64,000 bases of DNA. It comes from Tetrastigma voinierianum (taxonomy: Eukaryota; Streptophyta; Magnoliopsida; Vitales; Vitaceae). A program made the translations under genes and the position numbers. Shown here in pieces: positions 57,235-64,000 of the stretch. The notes under the pieces were generated by a model, which searched no databases, was not told the DNA's origin, and saw nothing but the letters and a program-made list of their open reading frames with translations. The stretch lies in assembly GCA_016808115.1 (NCBI GenBank), contig JAEQBH010002182.1, forward strand, positions 434,001-498,000. The letters are read 5' to 3'. The number at the start of each line of letters is the position of its first letter. Within the stretch, counting starts at the first letter, position 1.

Positions 57235-60200
57235 AAATAAAACAAAGACCCGGAATTAATATTAGAGACAAGGGTAAAGTGGTCTTTTACCACTTGAGGA
57301 CATAAATGGCATAAATCAATAAGTTATATGCCAAATGACATAAATCAATAAGTTATATGCCATTATGGAAATAGAGAAAAGATGGAATTGAAATTGGAAT
57401 GAATGGAAGGGCTTAAGTGCAAAAATGGGAAAAGAAGCCAAAAATGGGTTTTTTATTGTTGGCCAAACATGGCCTTAACAAACCCATGGATAAGACCAAA
57501 CATTTGGTCTCATTTTAAGAGAAGAGCTGTAGAGAAGGAGAAAGAGAGAAGAAGAGGAAGAGGAAGAAAGAGAAAGAAAGAGAGGAAGAAGAAGCAGCAC
57601 AAAGAAATAATTAAGTATATGGAACTTGAGTTTTGCATGGACCTATAATTCTTGTATGAATTTCCATACAATTACATGATTAGTAGCTTACCTAAACTTA
57701 AGGTTTGTTAGGATATCATCCTATTAAATTCTTGAATAACGAGGGTTGAGTAAAACCCTAGGCCTTGTATAAGAGATGAATAGAAGCATGTTTGAGTTCA
57801 ATAGAGTTCATAATTGGGTGTATTGAAAGATAATTTAGGTAGAAAGAGATTACAAGAGACATATGAAATGATTTAGATGTGTGTTTAAAGTATAGAATTG
57901 GTTGGGTATCAAAATGTGGAAAAATGGGAAAAAACGCACATTTTAGGGCATTAATTGACTTGTACGGTACATACTGAAAGTGTGCTGCCGGTACACTTCG
58001 TTCCTGGTCATTTTTGGCCAAGTGTACGGTACACTTTAGGGGTGTACGAGTACACCATAACTGTTCTGATTTTCCAGTTTGACCAGTTTTCGTATTTTAT
58101 ACATAACTTACTCATTTATTCATCCGATTTAAGTGATTCAAGTGGCGAGATTGAGTATAGACTTCAAGAAGAACCATCCATATAGAAATAGATATCGTCA
58201 GGTATGACTCTAAGTGGCCCAAGAAATCCACTCCCGAAATTGGGACCATATACAAACTGAGTTCTGGTTTCAGTGTTGAACATAGAGTAGTCGGATTGTT
58301 TCGGAGCGTAACTTGAGTTCCGGTGCTCAGGTGGAGTGATTCCGTTGGAGAGATAGAACCCTTAGCACCTTAGCTTTTAAATGAGTAGGACATAGTATCA
58401 AAATACCAAATTAAGACCCCTTACAAAATGAAGTAGCCTGAGCTGTCACTAGAAAAATCGGTAAAATGACTAGTTGGCATGAAAAGGCCATAACTTTGGT
58501 TTTGGATGATCAGTTGTGGATTGATTGATAACAGTAGAATAGTTCATAGAGGAATGAAAATATGAATGAGGGTATGATCATAGACATCATACTTCATAAG
58601 TATATGAAGTGCTATATGTAATAGCCATGAAACAAAGAAAAATATGAAAATGCAATATGTATAGATATGTTCATAAAACATGAATATGATAAGATATGAT
58701 AGGATATGTCATGAAGATGATAAATCAAAATTTTTACAAATTATTAGGCACATATGAATATAAGATTATATGTTGTGACATATGATTATCATATATGAAC
58801 GAATAGATGGAACATGATAGAAATATAGAAAGTATATGAATAGATAAGAAGACACTTAAGCAGAATATATGAAATGATAGGAATATATGATAAGACATCA
58901 CAGAAAGAATTAAGATGGAACATGCTAGGAACATGATAGGAGGCATAAATGATAAAACGATAGAGATAAGCAAAGATGACAAAGCATAGGAATGAGAACA
59001 TTTGCATAAATAGTAAGTACATATATGAAAATGTGAATGAATAAGCCTACATGATAGGAATATAGAAGAAAGTACAAGAATAAGCTAAAACATGATAGAA
59101 ATGTATAAGCGATATAAAGAAATATGAATATAGAAAGCTATATGAATATATGAATATAAAGTGCATAGATGCATTCATGAAATATGATAGACAAAAACTA
59201 AATGATAGAAAAGATATGACTATATGTAATATAGATATATGAGGCAAGTAATATGAAACTAAGATATGAGAACTAATCTGAGAGTAAAGTAATGATAGTA
59301 TATATGCATAAGCAATTATGATAACAATAGTTATTCATGCTTATGCAGAGATATGTACGAAAATGTAATAAAGGCTGATTATGCAGCTAGGACTGTAGAG
59401 GATAAGATAGGCATGCCTATAGGGGAGAGATCTACGATTCTTTCAACGACATATTCATAGACGGAATGCGAGGCCCCGTTTGGGTGATGACATAGATCCG
59501 TTTGGATCGGGTGGCGCGAAGTCACCTGTGAGACGAGAGATCAGCGCGCAAATGCGGTGATGTACCTTGAATACGATGGCATATGGCATAGGTCAGCGTG
59601 TCTCGTATAGTGACGATACCTTGAGTATTAACGGGCGGAGATCAGCCTTATGCGGTGATATAGTACCTTGGTACACATAGTTTCTAAATATTCGCTTCTA
59701 AGGTATTTGCAGACATAAAACCAAAAGAAATGACGCGATATGTGAAGCATAACCTTTGCTATGTGATGAAAGTATAGACGATTCACAAAGCAAGAGGTAA
59801 TGTACAAGATGACAGTCAGAAAGTATATGAGCTTGATACGTGTATAAAGAAAAGCATATAGAAAAGCCACGAGTATATGAAAAGAAATAATCATATGAAA
59901 GTATAGTATATGAAAAGCATCGGAAAAACATAATATATGAATATCATGAAAATATATGAAAACACATGAAAAGTAATGAAAGTATGTAAGAAAGCACAAA
60001 GTAGATGATAGATAGAATATGAATGTCTTAGCGATAGTACAAGTATGAATATGTATGTATGAAAGTATATAGATATAACATATATCAAAGACATAGAATA
60101 GAAGACCTGACTTACAACATGAAAAGACTAGAGCCAGGTAAAATACATATGAAAGAAAGAGCAGTATATAGAAAAGTAAAATGTAGATAAAAGTAAGGAT

Positions 60201-61076
60201 AGTATAAGATAGGTTATATGAAGTATCTGAGACATGAAAGCATAAAAACTTGCAAGAACATGATACAAGAAATAAGATGCAAAAATAGATCAAGTATACG
60301 ATATAAACTGAGGACAAGAAATAGGCAAAGTATTTGTGATAGATAAGGAATGATATGATATACGTAATAGTACAAGAATGCAATAAAGACATAGAGGCAA
60401 GAAGAGATGAAAAGACATAGACTAGAGACATGATGAGTATAGGAATATGCTTGAAGTATAGAAACGAGGAATACGAGTAAAGTATAAATGCAAGGATATA
60501 CCAAAGATATAGAACATGTAATAGAAAATGTTTGACATCCCGATAGGAATATAAGATGACAAGGAATTAAAGTTATAGAAATATGTTTAGATATATATAA
60601 TGCATATGTATAAACATGTGTGATGTAGTGGTGGTTGTCCATGCTTATATTCCCATAAGCATAAAGCTTAGCACGGTGTTTAATCGTGTGAATCTGACAG
60701 AACAAGGCTGAAGGTGCAGGACATTCACATAAATGACAGGCCGACTCGGTGATTACTCTCCATCAGTATTTGCTTCCGCGATCTACGGTTTTTGTGAAGC
60801 TGTGAAAATTGCATGATAATTGCAGTAAAGGGACTCTTGTATATATGTGTATAGATTGTGATGGACACACCACTCGATAATAATTCTTGCATGTATGTAA
60901 AATGATTTTTGTTAATCTGAAATTATTTGTATACCTGAGTACGATCTGACTCTAAGAAAGAAGCAGTCAATGAGCTGATGGGTAAGTATATAGTATAGAT
61001 AGCATCACGCCGGACTTCGGTTCGGATCAGCGTCGGGTCGGGTAGGGATCGGGGGCGTGATATTCCAGCGAGAAGC
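57235..61076 (+). mobile_element. Long Tekay-like chromovirus LTR (about 3.8 kb), probably solo
   Basis: The beginning 'agacccggaattaat..' with 'aagggtaaagtgg' resembles the start of the LTR at 6631. Then come a purine-rich leader-like part (57530-57600), 'gtacgg.acact' phrases (57960-58050), and near 59400-59660 the GC-richer block with 'gcgcaaatgcggtgatg' and 'accttgagta', typical of Tekay LTR 3' parts. It ends near 61076 'gggatcgggggcgtga'. No primer site or gag follows, so a solo LTR nested in the Athila element is the simplest reading. The edges are approximate. A 23 bp direct repeat (ataaatcaataagttatatg) occurs at 57313 and 57341. Confidence 0.5.
58560..60600 (+). repeat. A/G-biased low-complexity block
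   Basis: About 2 kb dominated by words such as atatgaa, gaaagtatat, tagaaata and gatagga, with very little C on the plus strand. It is split by the GC-richer part at 59390-59660. No fixed period is visible by eye. The minus strand is almost free of stop codons because of this bias, giving long Tyr/Phe/Ile/Ser frames that are not genes. Confidence 0.8.
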
Positions 61077-62123
61077 AGCTAACCGAGTGGTCTGGTAAAC
61101 AGTCAATTCTTGCAATACATTTGCTCCTATTGTATTGATGGATGCAGATTTGTCAGTGCCTAAATGTTGCGATTAGGTTTCTCACATTCACTAGTTAAAA
61201 GCTCTTATTCTCTAGAGAATCCATCCAGAACAGTTACTTGTATTTATGTTTTTCTTACGAATCACAGGTATTTTTCTTTTTCTCAATACTTCACACCCAT
61301 TTCTTGATGGCTGTAGATCTTTTGCTTTCCTTCTCGGGATTTTGTAAAAGTTCTACCCACTTAATTAGGTGCTCATGTGAATCTATTGATTCGTCCTTTC
61401 CATGATTAGATCTCGGGTAACACGGGGAATTAAGGAACTTCCCTTTAGATTAAGGTGAACTCTCTGATTATTTATATTGTTAAATGCTCCCCTCGACTTC
61501 AATTATGGCGAATAGAATTATTTATCAAAATGAACTGAGCTCGTGATTCATCAATGGTAGTCTAACATACCCATAAGAGAATGCTCTCGGCTCGGAAATC
61601 TCCATCTGTGTCACGCGAGGCATCCTGTAATCGAGCAAGATCGCTCCTTAAGGCGGTATTGTTACTACTGTGGGAACTTATCGATTCAAAAGAACGACAC
61701 CAAGTAAGTAAATCCAGCCCAAATAATTTCTCGGTTACTGCGAGAAAAGCTGTAACCCACTCTAATTCAAATCCAGCAAAGCTGCGTTCTAATTACTGCA
61801 TTACGATTAAAGAAATGGAGTATCAATCACATACATCCGCTATAATCGCAATGAAACTAAGAAGAGATGAATTCCAGAAATTTTTCTAGATTTCATAAAT
61901 TTTCAGGCAATAATTTTAAGAAAAAAAATAACATAAATAGAAATCAGCTCCACTGGGAATTGCACAATTAGCAGTCGAGATCAGAAAAATAAATTCAAGA
62001 ACAAATAAAATAAAAAACAAAAACTAAAATTCTACTCCTAGCTATCTGCTTTGAGTTCCTCTCAGATTCCCCTTTTACGGGTAGTGAAGGCCCAGGAAGC
62101 TACTTTACTATTCTAACCTTGTC

Positions 62124-62131
62124 TATTTATA
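62124..62131 (-). promoter_or_regulatory. TATA box of Athila-like 5' LTR
   Basis: Reads TATAAATA (agctataaatagac) on the minus strand, 68 bp past the nearest palindrome (62199). This fixes the arrays as upstream promoter sequence in this family. Confidence 0.65.
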
Positions 62132-62198
62132 GCTATCGAAAGAAAATGAGCTGTCCCAAAAGTTCGAGGTGAGATTCCCCAAAGCCCGGTTCTGTCTA

Positions 62199-62620
62199 GG
62201 TCGCGACCTCAGTGATGTTGACTGGATTTCCCTTATTGCTCTTGTTCGATTGCAACCTTGTTATACGTGACGAGATTTCCTTGCAATTTGCGCCTTGGAT
62301 TAATGGTCGTGACGCTCGTTTACTAATTCGTGACCTTGTTGGCTGGTGTTTTTCAAATTGATGTCCGCGTACGATTTCCGTCGCGACCTTGTTGTCTTTC
62401 CTTCTTACGCATTACGAGTCACGACCTCGGTTCTAAGTTAGGACTTCTCTCTTCCTTGTTACTTATTTGCGTCGCGACCTCGATTTAAGTTGCAACCACA
62501 TTTTACATTTCCCTATTGCCTTACTTCAAGTCGTGACTTCCCTTTTTTGCAGTCGCGACCTTGTTCTCATGGTCATACGCCTTCACGGGTTTGAATTTGG
62601 TGCGACCTCAATGTGATATG
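62199..62620. repeat. Array of GGTCGCGACC palindromes in LTR U3 (second copy)
   Basis: About a dozen dyads: ggtcgcgacctc at 62199, gtcgcgacctt near 62379, gcgtcgcgacctcg near 62470, gtcgcgacctt near 62543, and decayed forms such as ggtcgtgacg (62305). Collinear with 46838-47810 but shorter. Confidence 0.8.
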
Positions 62621-63059
62621 ATCTTTTGATGTTCATTTCCACTTCTTACAATTATGACCACACTTCCTTTATGCGCAGCCTCTTTACGATTTGTTGCTTT
62701 GGTAGTCCCCAATCGCAAGCTCGACTTGAGTCGACCAGTTTTCATTTGGCTTCATTTACCTTGTAGAATTTGATCTCTTGCCAGTTTTCTTTGGGATTTT
62801 AGATTACATTGGCCTTTTGCACGCGGAAATTAAATTTGATAAAATATCTACATTTTACGCGCCACTAATCGGCATTTATCTTTATCTTATGCTCGGAAAA
62901 ATGGATTAAAAATCAAATGAGTTTTGGACTCCACATCATTATGCGGTAGTGTTATTCTTTACCACCGTCGCACAAGTTGGTGCAATTAGGAACCAAGGTC
63001 GAGTAACCTCCGAGGAGGTTCGAGGCACGTGATCCTCAGGCCCTTGTAAGGAGGGAGGG

Positions 63060-64000
63060 ACAGATGAGTGGAGGGTCATTGTTTCCGATTATTCGAGGAG
63101 AAAGGGATAGAAGTCTTTACTTGAGTAGCCATCATTGCGTAAGCGTGCATGGTGTTTGCTTCACCATTACGAATTTAGTGCAATGGTGGGCGAGAGGGAC
63201 GAGCAAACCTCCGGGGTTCGGGCACATCATCCTCGACCTGTACATGGGAGGGACTCGATGGTCGGGACAACCTTGGCCATTGGAAAGATAGATGACCCAC
63301 CTGAGAGCATCAGGGATAGGTCACCCAGTCTTAAGAGGAAGGAGAATCATTCTTCTTCTAATTCGGGAAGGAAGAGTAAGACTTCTATTCCACGGGGGGG
63401 ATTTCAAGGACGGGCGCTATCGAGGCCGGGCCAGGTCGGGGCTGCGGGCCAGGATAGATGACATCTTCACATCCATTTGCCCATCGGCTTGGGCCACGTG
63501 AGGCCAGAGGATTGTCCACAGGCGGGATTCGAAATTATGGGACGGCGTAGTCAGGTCATTAATTAGGATGACGTGGAGTCTGATTTGTTCCTTCTCACCT
63601 AGTACGGGCCGGGAGGGACCGAGTGTCAGTCCCAGGTGTTGCACAGCGCCTTCTACTACACGGATGGGCCGGAGGCCAAGGTATGGAGTCAGGTCGGGAC
63701 ACTTAGCTCACGGGCCGAGACCCGGGGACTAGGGCGTGTTTGCACCATCACACCACAGACTGAGCCAGTTGATCATTCAGTGATATAGAGTATGTTTATG
63801 TTATCTCGCATATGGGCAAAGATATTGTTTGATTCGGATGCATCATATTCATATTTATTGTTGCATCATGTGTTAAAGGTTTTGGCTTAAAGGTTGAAAC
63901 CTTAGAAGAGTCGTTACATGTGAGTTCTGTCCTAGGAATTAGGGTGAGGATTGATCAGATATGTCGGGATTGTGAGTTAGGGATCTCAGGGATTCTACTC
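63060..64000 (+). pseudogene. Tekay-like chromovirus gag C-terminus and protease, runs off window
   Basis: Plus strand. A 108-codon frame from 63135 passes IDDPPESIRDRSPSLKRKEN and a Ser/Arg/Gly-rich linker (GGFQGRALSRPGQ). Next comes a zinc-knuckle remnant, GHVRPEDCPQAG (63495-63530), with its first Cys pair lost by a shift. Protease starts near 63815: AKILFDSDASYS, the D-S-G-A site with Gly changed to Asp, then VLKVLA, KVETLEESLHVSS and CRDCELGISGILL at 63960-64000. These closing motifs are typical of Tekay/Del elements. It borders the Athila LTR at 62938, so the Athila element probably inserted in or near this gag. Confidence 0.75.

Larger units (their letters stand above)
61262..62938 (-). 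mobile_element. Athila-like 5' LTR
   Basis: Partner of the LTR at 45925-48120. On the minus strand it starts at 62938 (TGATGTGGAGTCCAAAACTC), holds a palindrome array, a TATA box, and a leader with 'gggaacttatcgattcaaaa'-type sequence reversed. It ends near 61262. The element between the two LTRs would be about 17 kb, including the nested LTR at 57235-61076. Confidence 0.7.

Noticed and set aside
57403..57648. Arg/Lys/Glu-rich 81-codon plus-strand frame
   Set aside because: Comes from the GA-repeat leader of the LTR at 57235; similar leaders occur in related LTRs.
59628..60705. Long minus-strand frames (up to 267 codons) resembling membrane proteins
   Set aside because: Produced by the strand-biased low-complexity block; Tyr/Phe/Ile/Ser/His only, no conserved motif, and overlapping frames look the same.

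Overview
The window looks like nuclear DNA from a dicot plant, in a gene-poor stretch made almost entirely of broken LTR retrotransposons. I recognise plant Ty3/gypsy lineages (Athila-like, Tat/Retand-like and Tekay-like chromoviruses) and two Ty1/copia elements. Only three traces of host genes are visible: two exons of a GRAM-domain GEM-like gene, the first exon of the proteasome subunit gene RPN9, and a possible small secreted peptide. The species cannot be named from this sequence. No intact protein-coding gene was found. Every polyprotein carries stops and frameshifts, some of which could be errors of an uncorrected long-read assembly. All family calls rest on motifs read by eye, not on database searches.

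Layout. 1-6.4 kb: a chromovirus LTR abuts an Athila-like integrase tail, followed by an array of TGTCGCGACA palindromes, a TATA box and an ORF of the 'putative plant transposon protein' (PTP) type. That ORF is cut by a second Athila-like element (LTR, tRNA-Asp-type primer site, gag, 3' tail, pol deleted). 6.6-9.9 kb: a 2.06 kb chromovirus LTR with primer site and leader. 10.1-13.75 kb, minus strand: a second integrase tail, palindrome array, TATA box and PTP ORF in the same order as at 0.45-2.9 kb. 13.75-19.1 kb, minus strand: a chromovirus LTR and chromodomain, then a Tat element with a nested LTR. 19.2-25.6 kb: a degenerate direct duplication whose second copy is split by a copia element. 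27.6-28.2 kb: GEM-like pseudogene. 28.3-30.6 kb: truncated minus-strand copia. 31.1-31.5 kb: a short poly(A) retroposon with a perfect 14 bp target-site duplication. 34.2 kb: RPN9 exon 1. 34.8-42.5 kb: plus-strand Tat element with an antisense ORF at its 3' end. 44.1-45.9 kb: chromovirus LTR-like sequence. About 45.9-62.9 kb: one large minus-strand Athila element bounded by two divergent LTRs, carrying a long chromovirus LTR and a 2 kb low-complexity block. 63-64 kb: chromovirus gag and protease running off the window.

Main point of interest. Arrays of short CpG-rich perfect dyads (core TCGCGA) sit just upstream of a TATA box, or of the place where one should be, at four sites in at least three Athila-like elements: 1.76, 12.1, 46.8 and 62.2 kb. 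A smaller set lies at 50.7 kb between integrase and the downstream ORF region. The bases flanking the core differ between arrays (ATGTCGCGACAT, TTGTCGCGACAA, GGTCGCGACC) yet usually stay symmetric. Two sites share the order integrase, polypurine-like tract, array, TATA box, PTP ORF. This suggests a promoter module that drives either an accessory ORF behind pol or an ORF carried inside a very long LTR.
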